DNA from: Glebionis coronaria
Lineage: Eukaryota; Streptophyta; Magnoliopsida; Asterales; Asteraceae
Assembly (NCBI GenBank): GCA_025667525.1
Contig: JANFOE010002238.1
Coordinates: forward strand, 1-64,000
DNA: 64,000 nucleotides
Reading direction: 5' to 3'
Both the position numbers and the translations under genes were made by a program. Of the stretch, positions 36,263-50,326 are shown in pieces. The notes beneath the pieces were generated by a model. The model was not told the origin of the DNA. It saw only the letters and a list, made by a program, of their open reading frames with translations, and made no database searches. Numbering within the stretch: the first letter of the stretch is position 1; the number at the start of each line of letters is the position of its first letter.

Positions 36263-36548
36263 GATATAATATTCTTAATAAATCAATATATATGTCAAAG
36301 CGGGCTTTTATAGGCTTCGCTTAGAATTAAAGCGCTGCCTAAAATAACTATAAGGTTTATATCACATGAATATCATTATAAGAGTAACATTAAGCCTAAA
36401 CTTACTATTGGCCCCAAAATTACAATTAGGTTCAAACACTGAAACTACATGCAAATTTTCTTTCCAAAGATCCTCATTCCCTTAATATACAACTTTCCAT
36501 AATTCACAATTCAAGCTCATTGAAAGAGGCCTAAATTTTAGATCTTAC
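36263..36548 (-). other. 3' flank of psaL
   Basis: Noncoding stretch just after the psaL stop codon on the minus strand; the proximal part is presumably its 3' untranslated region. No clear polyadenylation signal was chosen. Confidence 0.5.
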
Positions 36549-37036
36549 TTACTTAACATAATAAGGAAGGTCAAGTACATAGAGTAGGAAATAAGCCCAC
36601 GTGACCCCAGAAATCCCACCAAAGAAGAACCCTTTGGTGAACTTGGCCCAACCATCAGCAGTTTGAAGTTGGTCGGGTTCCTTCTTCCTCCCTGTCAAGG
36701 TCAATGATGGTGCGATCGATAGCTCACCCTCTTTAAACGACGCAATCCCATACATTGTCAAGCAAATGCTTAGAATCACTACCAATCCACCAGCAGCTAG
36801 TGATCCAGCTGCACCAGCATACTCGGTGTTTCGCAATGGGCCAGCTTTCACAAATGGACCAACTAGAAAGAATCCGTGAGCTAGTTTGACCTCAATAGCA
36901 CGTAGTAATGGGTTGACAGTGGTCCGGTATCCAGGGAGGTTTGAAAGGTACCACGCGATCAATGGGCTTAATGTCACTGGAGTTACAAGACTTCTAATAA
37001 ATGGGTCACCGTTGATAGGTTGAACCACTTGGTAAG
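36549..37036 (-). pseudogene. psaL: psaL exon 2, main part
   Basis: Codes from the Gln of [12 protein letters not shown] to the C-terminal DLPYYVK and stop, 160 codons without a break; 37032-37036 is one copy of the GTAAG target duplication. It contains the membrane segments around [32 protein letters not shown] and [16 protein letters not shown]. Confidence 0.92.
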
Positions 37037-40000
37037 TGTGACAATCCGTCAATTTATGGTTTATATTTTATTCTCAAATATTATTTAAAAACATTATTTT
37101 AATGTTATATTATGAACTCACTTATTTTTGGGAATAAATTTGGATTTATGTCTTGAAGTAGCATCGACTACGTCTAAACCGGAGGATTCTACGTTACGTG
37201 CTTACGTTTACATACACCGTTTTGGTGACAGTCCGACATTTCAGAAAATAAATTTATCCGTGAATATTATTTTGGAATTTTAAATTTGTGTTGGTCATAA
37301 ACTCACAAATTTACGAGAAGAGATTAGGACTTACGATTATAATTTAACGTCCTTTACGACTAAACCGGAAACCTTAGGATTACGTATTTACGTTTTCGAA
37401 CTCCGTTTTTGATGAGACAATTTTTATTAGATTCATTTTGTGCCGTTGATTCGTAATTTATAAAAACGTTTTTTGTAAAACGACCCGAGGGCACGCAAAT
37501 CGAGGAAACTAGAATCGAGAAATACTCGTAAATTAGTGGGATGAGACAAAACAAGTTTTGCCCCACCCCACTAATATGGGAAGGCTACAAATGCTCCACC
37601 TCACCCCATATGTGTCAAAGCTTCATATGGAAGCTAAAACACATGTTAACTTAAGCTTAACTTGTAAGCTAGCTAACAAAAACCATCAAAACTACCACCT
37701 CAAACCATTTACTTCATATTTCAACATGCAAAACTTTCTTCCCTTCCTCTCTCTCTCTAAATTCGTCCAAACACCACCCCAAATCACCCATCATCATCAT
37801 CAATTTAACCATAAACTTCATCTATATTCAACATATGTTGATAACCCTTTGAAAAGATGAAGATTGGAGGTGATCTTAACATGTAAAAAGGAGTTTTCAA
37901 GGGAGTTTGGGGCTGATTTCTCAAGGAGTTTTTATGAAGAACAAGGGCTGATTTTTGGAGGAATCTACAAATACTTGGTGATCTTAGAAGTGGTGTTGAT
38001 ATCTCATAAGATTGGTTACCCAAAACCATGTCTTGTTCATCCAAAAACTTATCATTTCATCACTTTGGTGCTATAAAGATTGTTCTCCTCATCCTCTTGT
38101 TATTTTTGATTATGTAATCATGTATTTTATTTCCTATTGTATATGTATATGATGAATATATGATGATAAAAGTATTGTGTGGGGATTTGGTGTTGATAAT
38201 CATGGGTAAAAAGATGAAAAACTATATGTAAAAATGGTTAATCTTGCTTAAATGGTAGGCTGTATAAAAACAGTAACTAACCACAGGTTAGACTGATAAA
38301 ATGGCAAAGTAGAATCAATATACAGTAAGTAATATGTCTTGTACACATGTGAGAGTTGGCCATGCAATGGAATCATTATAATGAGTGAGATATGACCAAA
38401 ACAAGTTTAGAGTACCAATCTGAATAGTCAGTTTTGGACGGACTGTTAAGGATATTTAGAGTTGGATTGATCAGTAGCTAAAACTAAGTTAATTGTAGCA
38501 CTCAAGATATGGTAACAATGGTGAAAGTGAAAGTAAAAATCAGATTTTGAGAAATTAAAGTATAATAGTATTATATAAGCACTCAAATAAATATAGTATA
38601 AAATGTGAATTAAAACCCACTAACTTATATATTACATTTATATAAGTATGTACAATGATAAATAAATTGACATTTTATAAAAATGGTAGTTTGATAAGTT
38701 TTATAAGTTATAAAACTATAAACATGATTTTTACGACTTTTTCGGCTATTACCGTAAAATTAACGTTTTTGTAAAATAAAACTTAGACGGTTGGACCCGT
38801 CTAATGTAAGCTTTTATAAACTCATATACTGATATATAAACATATATAACAAGTAAAAACCGATAAAACCCGAAATATAAAACATACGAACATTAACGGG
38901 CTAAGTTAACGTTATTGGACTAATAATACAACAAAATGGGCTAAAACACTTATAAACTTATTTATTCGGCTTAACCCATTTGGGCCCAACATGTAAAGTA
39001 TAAAATGGATTAATACAAGTTAAAGAACTTATAATAAGTTTATTGGACTTAAAATATGTAAATAGGTAAAACTAGTAAACTAGTATAAAAGTTATCGACA
39101 CATAACACTAAAATGAGTAAACGAGAATATGTAAACCCACTTGATCATCATATATATATAATCATCATATGTATACATAATTGTTATTTTTATAAAGCCA
39201 TTGGACAAGAGTCTAAGACGAGTATTATTTGTCTAGGTTTCCGTGATTGAAGCACGTACCGTACATCCGAATCGCCGATAACCGCCTTCCCACATCAACG
39301 TGAGTTCATAGCCTCGGACTCTTTTAAATGTTTTTATGAAATGTTTTATAAACCCGCGAGGGAGATAACATGTTAGTTTTTATGAAATAGGACACCATTT
39401 GTCCCGATTGTTTGTTTATTGATTTGGACCCGAATAATTGTATGACCCGATGAATGATTAAATGACCCGATAGATGAAATGAAATGGATTATTAAAGTTA
39501 GGTTATGTCACTAAAAGTCCCATTAGCATGAATTGTGAACTACCGGGATTTGGTAGACGCTTATGCATATAATAGTACTATTTGGGGACGATCACCCCAG
39601 TTCGCGCCTTGACAGTTGATCCCCGTCGTGCCACATTGATTGGTAAGCGAATTTATGTATGAGAAGATTTCCATAGCGTGACCTTTGTGACGACACGCTA
39701 ATTTAGATGGGCAAATTGAGTTTTGGGCTAGCTACCCATTGTTGGTTATAGTAAGGTAACAATGTCATGCGGCTTATAATAATCCAATTAACGAAATACT
39801 GCTTTAAGCATTAAATTACGATATATTGTCTGACTAGCAATACAGGGTCTATTTATTGATTTTATGTTCGTGTTTTGGTTTTATATAACCATATTCATAT
39901 AACGATTTTTATTTAATCTATACAACGTTATAAAACGTATTGTATGATGTTTTTAACGACAATGGTTCGTATAATGATTTTAAAGGCGAAAGCCAATATT

Positions 40001-40442
40001 ATGATTTTTGACGAGGATTTGTATAAAATGACTTTGGCTATTTCATGGCCTATTACAATGATTTGTACAAAATGATTTTCGGTAATAATTTTATACCGAT
40101 CTTATATTGATGGATTTTATTAAACTCTATGAATTCACTCGGCGTTATCGCTGACCTTTTCTTTTAACATGTTTTATCTCAGGTACTTGAAGGTAATTCT
40201 CGGAAAGACAACAAGAATTCATGGACCGCACTTAAACAATAATTTCCATTCAAATGCTTTATAAAACTTTATATGAAATAATATGACTTGGGACCTATGT
40301 AAATTTGATATTTATGAATGGAAATGCTTTATTATTAAACGACGTGATTTTTAAGCGTTGTCTATGATGTGAGTAATGTGCTATCCCGTAACACCAACGA
40401 GTCTTCCGCTGTATTGAATTGTGTATTTTTGGGGGTGTTACA
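37037..40442 (+). mobile_element. 5' LTR of the psaL-inserted gypsy element
   Basis: 3406 bp from TGTGACAATCC to GGTGTTACA. Long for a plant LTR. It contains a thymine- and adenine-rich body with no convincing gene; small open frames (for example 37558-37860) are repeated in the other LTR and look incidental. Confidence 0.93.
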
Positions 40443-40445
40443 GTT

Positions 40446-40457
40446 TGGTACCAGAGC
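40446..40457 (+). promoter_or_regulatory. Gypsy primer-binding site
   Basis: TGGTACCAGAGC, three bases after the LTR end. It differs at one base from TGGTATCAGAGC, the complement of initiator-methionine tRNA. Confidence 0.8.
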
Positions 40458-40640
40458 TCTTGTTATAGAGAACGAAAGATTTTTAAAACCAAGGTTTTGA
40501 ATAAAACATTTCAAAATCTTTTAACTATAAACATTTTTCACAAAATGTCTAAAAATCTTTTGACTATAACGGTGCCGAAGAATTCCCGAGTTACCGACAA
40601 GGCCAGACTGAGAAGTGTTATTTTAATATATATAACTGGG

Positions 40641-40825
<185 letters not shown>

Positions 40826-43800
40826 CGTAATTTTATTACATGATTGTTTGATGATTATTTTGATATTTATACGAGGTATTTATACGACGTAGATTGTCAC
40901 AAGGAACCCTAAATCCCCTAGTAAATTAATCGAAGCTATTCTCGTAGGAATTCTAGCTATCCTAGACCTAAACCAAGTTGTGGATATTCATGATCCCAGC
41001 AAATGGTTGATATTCATAGAAATGTAGATATTAGTTGATTGTGATATTAAAGAAGAATTGGATAGATTAAATCTGATATCGATGTCATGATGATCTTTCC
41101 GTATAGAGTGGAGTTTGACAAAACGTTACCACCTGGAAAGGTGTCATCTAATTTGTTGTCATCCAATTCTTAAATTGAAATCGAAAGGGGTGAATGTTGC
41201 ACTTGAGGCTGTCATTGGAACCATTACCCAAAAGCCTCATGCCACTAGTACCTTTCTGAGAAGTCTAATTAAATGTATGAGTCATCTCATACTAGTGACT
41301 CATTTGATAATTGTTGTTGTAAGAGCTATAGGATTGGAAATTAAGTGTTGATTCATATCGAGCTTTTATTTCCCTTTTAAGGTTTATAAATAAGGCTGAA
41401 AATATTGGAAAATGAGGTAGGATATCGCATTGAGTATGAGTTGATTGAAACTTGAATGAAGTAAAATTTAACTTGTATGGAATAAGAAATTGTTAAGAGG
41501 AAGTTGTTGAGTCCTGTGATTGAATTATAAGGTTTTAATTGATTGTTGATTCGTGTTAAGGGTTGTTCCTAGGCCATTGTCCAATGACGAGGCTGCCCAG
41601 TGTCCAATAAATAAAGTGAAGAAATCTTCTTCTGAATTGGGACCGATGGATCTTCCGGGACAGGTGGAACCCCCATGACTCTTGTAGATTAGTATTCATT
41701 GTGGTATCTTTTAATAGTAATCCCTAACTTAACTGAGACATCAGTTGGTAGGATGAGTTCTTGAAATTGTATGACATAGTGACACGTAATGTGTTACGGT
41801 ACAATTTAGACTTGTTTGTGATTTATGAAAAGACTACCTTTGATTGCTAAATTCTACATGTATCGATGTTATCTATCTTTTCTTGCTTCTTCCTAATGCT
41901 CGCATTAGTGATGCAACCATTGAACAAGTACTCATCTCGAATTGACTTACGTTGAGGATTATTCTTTTTGAGTGCCATCGAGATCATGAACCTCATGATT
42001 AATTGGCTAAGCTCATTTCCTATTATATTGTAGTTAGTTCTTGGTGAACAACTCTTCATCACTCTTTTGCAGACCACTCATTGTTTTTATAAGATAAAAC
42101 CGTATCCCTTGAGAAAAATTGAATTTTCATTACCATATGGATTATTTAAAGTGAGATTTATAAGTAATCATTATCGAAGTAAAGTTGTTTATGAAACACC
42201 TTGGAAAAATTAATTGTTTTCATAACAAAGAAGATCTCTGTAAAATTCATTTTGAATTAAGCATGAATAAATATATTTTAAACATGATGACAAAGTTTTG
42301 ACGAACTGAGTATTGCATCGTTAATCTTGAAATTATATATAATTGCGCGCCTACATACAATTTGGAATGGACCATGCAAGGCTGATTAGTAGTCACCATA
42401 AAATTGTTAATAAACATTACATTTTCCTTGAAATTGTGAATGATTGAAATTTTGTGAGATCTGCAAGAAGTGCGAAAATAGGGACATAGTGTTAGGGACA
42501 CCTACATATGTGCCTGTAGCATCTATTCTTCTGAGTCGAATTTACTCATCTGTGGAATTTGTCTTATTTGACAATTGATATTCCCTTCTTGTCTAATTCT
42601 CTCGTAGTGAGATTCTTGGGAAAAGTATCTGATTACCGAGTGTTGATACCTGACTGGATGTATCGAAGTTCCTATCATTTCTTTTTATTTGATTTCATTT
42701 GAATGACCTGGGTAACGATCCGAGGAGCTTTCGAATGCGTACTCAAATTATGAAAACATGGTATATATTCATATTCGTTAAATGTTTTCGTCTGATCTGA
42801 TTTGAAATTCTCTCGCGTAGATTATGCGTAGACCTTAATCTTTTAAGGTTAGTTATGTCTCCATATATCCTTGAATTTGTGAAAGATTATGAATTATTAT
42901 TAGTCTTTGAGAAATTCACATCTTATCAATGGTAATGAAAACTGAAAAGTTGGTAGTGCCATTAGAATGGATTGATTGATTATGACATGACGACATTGTT
43001 TTAATTGATGGGACTCGAGTAGAATATCCCTAAAATGATAAGATGTTGATTATCAAAAGTGATCTAAATAGTTCTTGATGGATGACCATATCCTGCATTT
43101 AGACTTGAAATTATACCATGAATGGCTGTGAATTAGTCATAGATATTATAATCTAGAAAGAACCTAATATGAATTTATTAAAAGATGGTTCCGTTATCTG
43201 AAACTTTAGGAGGTATTTGCTGGTGAATTAACTAGACTTTTGCCATTAAGGCAAGTTGAATTTGGTATTGATTATATTCCCGGTGCTGCACCTGTGGCAT
43301 GTGCACTGTACGTCAGCACCATCTGAATTAAAGGAATTGTCGTACAACTGAGAGAATTGTCGGAGAAGGATTTTATTCTACCGAGCTCGTCATCATGAAG
43401 AGCTATGGTGTTATCATTCCTTATATTTATAGATTACTGTGAACTGAGTAAATTGACAATCGAAAACGATATCCATGACTCGAAATGGAAGATTTGTTCG
43501 ATCATTTACAAGGTTCTAGCGTATGTTCTAAAGGTTTGATCCTCGGCATGGTCATCATCAATTTCGCGTCCGCGAAAAAGATTATCTACTCCAATCACTA
43601 CACCCGGTACTTGTAATGAACGTTATGAGTTTCACGTGATGTCGTTTGAATTGACTAATACACATGTGGCATTCATAAAGTTGGTGAATCACGTGTGTAG
43701 GATGTAATTTGATAAATTCATGCTTGTGATCATTAAGGACCATTTGTTTGATTATAAGAATAAGAAGGAGTTAATAATTAGTTATAGACTGACCTAAATT

Positions 43801-45987
43801 GGCCGAACAATAAAAACCTGTACTTTGAATATATAACATATGACTTAAGACTTAATCCTTTACATGATATAACCGTGTGATTAATAATAATGGAATATAA
43901 ATTGACTCTTCAAAATTTAGAAGTCATTTAAGACTTTGAGTTATACTAAAAAGAAAAGTGCAAATATATTTTGACAAATGTTTTAACAAAGGATTTTAAG
44001 GGATTATTCACTTATACACAAACCATTTAACTAAACTTCTCTTTAGGGGTAGATGTTTGTGTATACCTCAAGACAACCTAAGAGGGATTGAGGAAACCAT
44101 TTAAATCATGACTTGAAATTTGAAACGACACTTTTTGCTTTTCAACTAAGAAAATTTTTGACCAAAATATAAACAAAGATTTTTCGAACATTTACGGATC
44201 TCATTAATTATTTTAATTAATTTCGATAAATCAACAAAAATCTTGTTAATTAAATTCAAATTTATTTTGAACACTTTTATATAATTGGTCGAACTAAGAA
44301 ATTTAAAATATTTACGTTTACGTTTCATAAAAATTTAATACTTATTATTTAATTAATTGTAATAATTATCGACGCTTTAGACGCCGGATTGAGTAAAACG
44401 GATAAAAATGATAGTTGAGAAGAAATTAAAACTTAGAAAATATTAAGAAAGAATATCTGAGTGAATTGTGGACATGATAATTATATCATCAAGAGAGGTG
44501 AATTTAGATATCGACGCATTATGTAAAAAGTATAAAGAACCAATTAGGATGTGTTCCTTAGTAATGATGGTACAAAATAAATTGCCGAACAATTTAAAAA
44601 TAGCTGATGCTTGTAAAAAAAGATAATATAAATAATAAAAGGGGTTCGCGGCTAATATGAACCATTAGAATTGAGGAGCCGATGACGTTAAATGTATAAA
44701 AGACCACTTGTGGTTGCCTAAATATGTTGTTTGTGAGATTTAGTCATGTTGGAATCTTGTAAGTATAAGTATTCTATTCCTGTCATTTCTGATTTAATGT
44801 ATCATTGTCAGAAGAAGTTGTACTGATGGAAAAACTATGAAGGTAGACACCGCCTCATACATTAGTAAACGTCTAGCTATTGCAAAGGTCATCATCTGAA
44901 TTTGATTCGATTTGGGTCATCGTCGACAGACTGACCAAATCTGCTAATATCATTCCCGTTAATGATAGATTCTTGATGAAGAAATTGACTCTTTTGTATT
45001 TAAAGGAGTTATGTAAACATGGTGTGCCTGTATCGACCATCTCTATCAAGATCCTCGCTTCGCATCGAATTTCTAGAGATTTGCTCAGAAGTCATTGAGA
45101 ACGAATCTTGAAGAGAGTACTGTTTACCACCCCAAATCGAAGGGACGAGGTAAAGCAGCGATACAAAATACTATAAGTGTTGTTTTATGTTAGAATGATT
45201 GACCTTTGGTAATAAACCGTATAATCGTTTTCCTTTGGAGAGATTATCATTGATAATTATCGTGTTAGGATCGAGATCGAATCTTGTTAGGATCTAAATA
45301 TGAGAGCATCTGTAAGCAGGAGTTGGGATGAAGACACCCGACATACACCCATTGTGAGTTGGACATGTCTTTTAGGTTTAAGGTTTCCTATGATGGCAAA
45401 CCTAACCTTACAAAATACTCGACCCGCGAGACCTGAAATGATTGTTGAAATTAGGATCTGATTATTGACTGCCGGTAGTGGGCAGGAGGTTATGTGAATA
45501 TGAAATGTAGATCTTGAAGTGCCAGATGGGTAGCGAAGTTATGCCAAAAATTTTAACCATGGAAAAATGAATTGATGATCTGGAAGATCATGGGATATAA
45601 GTCCCCGTTGTATGGGACCATTGAGATGATGTTAAAGATTGGTTTGAAAGGCATATACGCTGGATCTACACTAGGACTTCAAGAGCTGCGAGAATTATTT
45701 TTCGTAAATCAAACTTGATAAATGCCTATCAAGTGAAAATCTGACTATTCCTTAATGAAGTTTAGATCGGCGAAAAGTTGCATTCATCAAAAACCCGTGA
45801 ACATCATGGATAGAGAAAGTAAGTCAACATTAAGCCTGATCTTATTCCCGTAGTTATGTTTGATGAAACTCGCGTATTGTAATGGATTACACTTGTGAGA
45901 AAAGACCGAATGTGGAGGAAATACCCACATGGCTTTAACTCTATAAGAAGCGAGTAGTAAGATAAGATGATCTTTGGGGACAAAGAT

Positions 45988-46006
45988 CCCGTTTAGGGGT
46001 AAATGC
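45988..46006 (+). promoter_or_regulatory. Candidate polypurine tract
   Basis: TTTAGGGGTAAATGC lies directly before the 3' LTR, where plus-strand DNA synthesis would be primed. Only the AGGGG core is purine-rich, so it may be degenerate. Confidence 0.5.
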
Positions 46007-49000
46007 TGTGACAATCCGTCAATTTATGGTTTATATTTTATTCTCAAATATTATTTAAAAACATTATTTTAATGTTATATTATGAAATCACTTATTTTTG
46101 GGAATAAATTTGGATTTATGTCTTGAAGTAGCATCGACTACGTCTAAACCGGAGGATTCTACGTTACGTGCTTACGTTTACATACACCGTTTTGGTGACA
46201 CTCCGACATTTCAGAAAATAAATTTATCCGTGAATATTATTTTGGAATTTTAAAATTATGTTGGTTCATAAACTCACAAATTTACGAGAAGAGATTAGGA
46301 CTTACGATTATAATTTAACGTCCTTTACGACTAAACCGGAAACCTTAGGATTACGTATTTACGTTTTCGAACTCCGTTTTTTATGAGACAATTTTTATTA
46401 GATTCATTTTGTGCCGTTGATTCGTAATTTATAAAAACGTTTTTCGTAAAACGACCCGAGGGCACGCAAATCGAGGAAACTAGAATCGAGAAATACCCGT
46501 AAATTAGTGGGATGAGACAAAACAAGTTTTGCCCCACCCCACTAATATGGGAAGGCTACAAATGCTCCACCTCGCCCCATATGTGTCAAAGCTTCATATG
46601 GAAGCTAAAACACATGTTAACTTAAGCTTAACTTGTAAGCTAGCTAACAAAAACCATCAAAACTACCACCTCAAACCATTTACTTCATATTTCAACATGC
46701 AAAACTTTCTTCCCTTCCTCTCTCTCTCTAAATTCGTCCAAACACCACCCCAAATCACCCATCATCATCATCAATTTAACCATAAACTTCATCTATATTC
46801 AACATATGTTGATAACCCTTTGAAAAGATGAAGATTGTAGGTGATCTTAACATATAAAAAGGAGTTTTCAAGGGAGTTTGGGGCTGATTTCTCAAGGAGT
46901 TTTCATGAAGAACAAGGGCTGATTTTTGGAGGAATCTACAAATACTTGGTGATCCTAGAAGTGGTGTTGATATCACATAAGATTGGTTACCCAAAACCAT
47001 GTCTTGTTCATCCAAAAACTCATCATTTCATCACTTTGGTGCTATAAAGATTGTTCTCCTCATCCTCTTGTTATTTTTGATTATGTAATCATGTATTTTA
47101 TTTCCTATTGTATATGTATATGATGAATATATGATGATAAAAGTATTGTGTGGGGATTTGGTGTTGATAATCATGGGTAAAAATATGAAAAACTATATGT
47201 AAAAATGGTTAATCTTGCTTAAATGGTAGGCTGTATAAAAACAGTAACTAACCACAGGTTAGACTGATAAAATGGCAAAGTAGAATCAATATACAGTAAT
47301 TAATATGTCTTGTACACATGTGAGAGTTGGCCATGCAATGGAATCATTATAATGAGTGAGATATGACCAAAACAAGTTTAGAGTACCAATCTGAATAGTC
47401 AGTTTTGGACGGACTGTTAAGGATATTTAGAGTTGGATTGAGCAGTAGCTAAAACTAAGTTAATTGTAGCACTCAAGATATGGTAACAATGGTGAAAGTG
47501 AAAGTAAAAATCAGATTTTGAGAAATTAAAGTATAATAGTATTATATAAGCACTCAAATAAATATAGTATAAAATGTGAATTAAAACCCACTAACTTATA
47601 TATTACATTTATATAAGTATGTACAATGATAAATAAATTGACATTTTATAAAAATGGTAGTTTGATAAGTTTTATAAGTTATAAAACTATAAACATGATT
47701 TTTACGACTTTTTCGGCTATTACCGTAAAATTAACGTTTTTGTAAAATAAAACTTAGACGGTTGGACCCGTCTAATGTAAGCTTTTATAAACTCATATAC
47801 TGATATATAAACATATATAACAAGTAAAAACCGATAAAACCCGAAATATAAAACATACGAACATTAACGGGCTAAGTTAACGTTATTGGACTAATAATAC
47901 AACAAAATGGGCTAAAACACTTATAAACTTATTTATTCGGCTTAACCCATTTGGGCCCAACATGTAAAGTATAAAATGGATTAATACATGTTAAAGAACT
48001 TATAATAAGTTTATTGGACTTAAAATATGTAAATAGGTAAAACTAGTAAACTAGTATAAAAGTTATCGACACATAACACTAAAATGAGTAAACGAGAATA
48101 TGTAAACCCACTTGATCATCATATATATATAATCATCACATGTATACATAATTGTTATTTTTATAAAGTCATTGGAAAAGAGTCTAAGACGAGTATTATT
48201 TGTCTAGGTTTCCGTGATTGAAGCACGTACCGTACATCCGAATCGCCGATAACCGCCTTCCCACATCAACGTGAGTTCATAGCCTCGCACTCTTTTAAAT
48301 GTTTTTATGAAATGTTTTATAAACCCGCGAGGGAGATAACATGTTAGTTTTTATGAAATAGGACACCATTTGTCCCGATTGTTTGTTTATTGATTTGGAC
48401 CCGAATAATTGTATGACCCGATGAATGATTAAATGACCCGATAGATGAAATGAAATGGATTATTAAAGTTAGGTTATGTCACTAAAAGTCCCATTAGCAT
48501 GAATTGTGAACTACCGGGATTTGGTAGACGCTTATGCATATAATAGTACTATTTGGGGACGATCACCCCAGTTCGCGCCTTGACGGTTGATCCCCGTCGT
48601 GCCACATTGATTGGTAAGCGAATTTATGTATGAGAAGATTTCCATAGCGTGACCTTTGTGACGACACGCTAATTTAGATGGGCAAATTGAGTTTCGGGCT
48701 AGCTACCCGTTGTTGGTTATAGTAAGGTAACAATGTCATGCGGCTTATAATAATCCAATTAACGAAATACTGCTTTAAGCATTAAATTACGATATATTTC
48801 CTGACTAGCAATACAGGGTCTATTTATTGATTTTATGTTCGTGTTTTGGTTTTATATAACCATATTCATATAACGGTTTTTATTTAATCTATACAACGTT
48901 ATAAAACGTATTGTATGATGTTTTTAACGACAATGGTTCGTATAATGATTTTGAAGGCGAAAGCCTATATTATGATTTTTGACGAGGATTTGTATAAAAT

Positions 49001-49413
49001 GACTTTGGCTATTTCATGGCCTATTACAATGATTTGTACAAAATGATTTTCGATAATAATTTTATACCGATGTTATATTGATGGATTTTATTAAACTCTA
49101 TGAATTCACTCGGCGTTATCGTTGACCTTTTCTTTTAACATGTTTTATCTCAGGTACTTGAAGGTAATTCTCGGGAAGACAACAAGAATTCATGGCCCGC
49201 ACTTAAACAATAATTTCCATTCAAATGCTTTGTAAAACTTTATATGAAATAATATTACTTGGGACCTATGTAAATTTGATATTTATGAATGGAAATGCTT
49301 TATTATTAAACGACGTGATTTTTAAGCGTTGTTTATGATGTGAGTAATGTGTTATCCCGTAACACCAACGAGTCTTCCGCTGTATTGAATTGTGTATTTT
49401 TTGGGGTGTTATA
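46007..49413 (+). mobile_element. 3' LTR of the psaL-inserted gypsy element
   Basis: 3407 bp, colinear with 37037-40442. It ends TGTTATA, where the 5' LTR has TGTTACA, so the terminal CA was lost here by a single C-to-T change. Confidence 0.93.
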
Positions 49414-49422
49414 GTAAGTGGG

Positions 49423-49771
49423 CTGCAGATTATATTAAAATCATTAATTACTTGTTTAATCATTGTCTTTGTTATCACAGTTTTTCTGCCTTCAAGGGTG
49501 TTTACTGTTTAGGACAGTTTACTACGTAATAGCTAGTTAGACACGAAAATATTCAATGAGATGAGAAAGAGCAACATATATTAAATGAAATCATAACACT
49601 TGTGCATCATTGGGAATGACTTGTTTTCGGCGAATTTGCTTACGGATTGGTCCTTCTGGGTTGACTCAAGTGGACAGATTCAAAACTTAGTTTTCAAACT
49701 AGTCTGATAGTCTAAAGTTTGTATATTTTAACCGATACAAATGTATATATATAAATGAAAATGAAGAAAAC
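49423..49771 (-). other. psaL: psaL intron 1
   Basis: Donor AAG|GTTTTC at 49772/49771 and acceptor CTGCAG at 49423. The intron falls between the Lys codon of QSEK and the Pro codon of PTYQ, phase 0, with an AT-rich interior. Confidence 0.85.
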
Positions 49772-49936
49772 CTTTTCGCTTTGGACGGATTTGATGGTGA
49801 AGGTGGATCTACCAGAAGAAGGCAAGACTATAAAAGGTGCACCAGAAATGCCCTTGGGAGTAACAATCCCTCTTGTAAAAGAAGTTGCAAAACTGCCTTT
49901 AAGTTGGCTAGCCATGGTTGAGGCTGTTGTGGCCAT
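49772..49936 (-). pseudogene. psaL: psaL exon 1 (transit peptide)
   Basis: 55 codons from the ATG at 49936. Serine/threonine-rich, no early acidic residue, typical of a stromal targeting peptide, and ending at SVQSEK where the mature protein starts. An ATG 15 codons upstream in the same frame exists, but the family start is this one. Confidence 0.88.
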
Positions 49937-50100
49937 CTTGGTCAATTCACTTGTATTTATTTTTAAGTTTCTGAAGCTCAATTGCTATAAAACTATGGCC
50001 AAATCAAATGAGTTATACTATTAGAAAGGACAGACACTGTACACTTGTTATTGGGTCACATGTTTTTTGGATAGATTTTTGCCTTATCCATAATATAGTA
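49937..50100 (-). promoter_or_regulatory. psaL 5' flank with I-box-like motif
   Basis: Upstream of the start codon on the minus strand there is GATAAG at 50083-50088 (the I-box core of light-regulated plant genes) and a CCAAT at 50050-50054. No convincing TATA box was identified. Promoter activity is an inference from position. Confidence 0.4.
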
Positions 50101-50326
50101 TATGGTTTTGGATATTGTCATTATTTCATGAGAAAATGTTGAAAACGTTTACATTGAGAATATTTATACACCAAAATTAGTATCCATAACAATGACTGTT
50201 AAAGCCAAATTTAAAACTTCAAATTAGTATTTTGCCTAAAAATTTGTCTTCTTAGAAAAACAAAAACCCAAAAGAGTTGCTACATTTTAGACAACACAAT
50301 TTGATTAGCATATTTATTATATTTAT

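Noticed and set aside
37558..37860. 100-codon open frame in the gypsy LTR, repeated at 46529-46831
   Set aside because: It recurs only because the LTR recurs; low-complexity His and Leu content and no known domain.
49755..50024. Plus-strand open frame over psaL exon 1
   Set aside because: Antisense shadow of the transit-peptide exon, whose family match and splice donor are clear on the minus strand.
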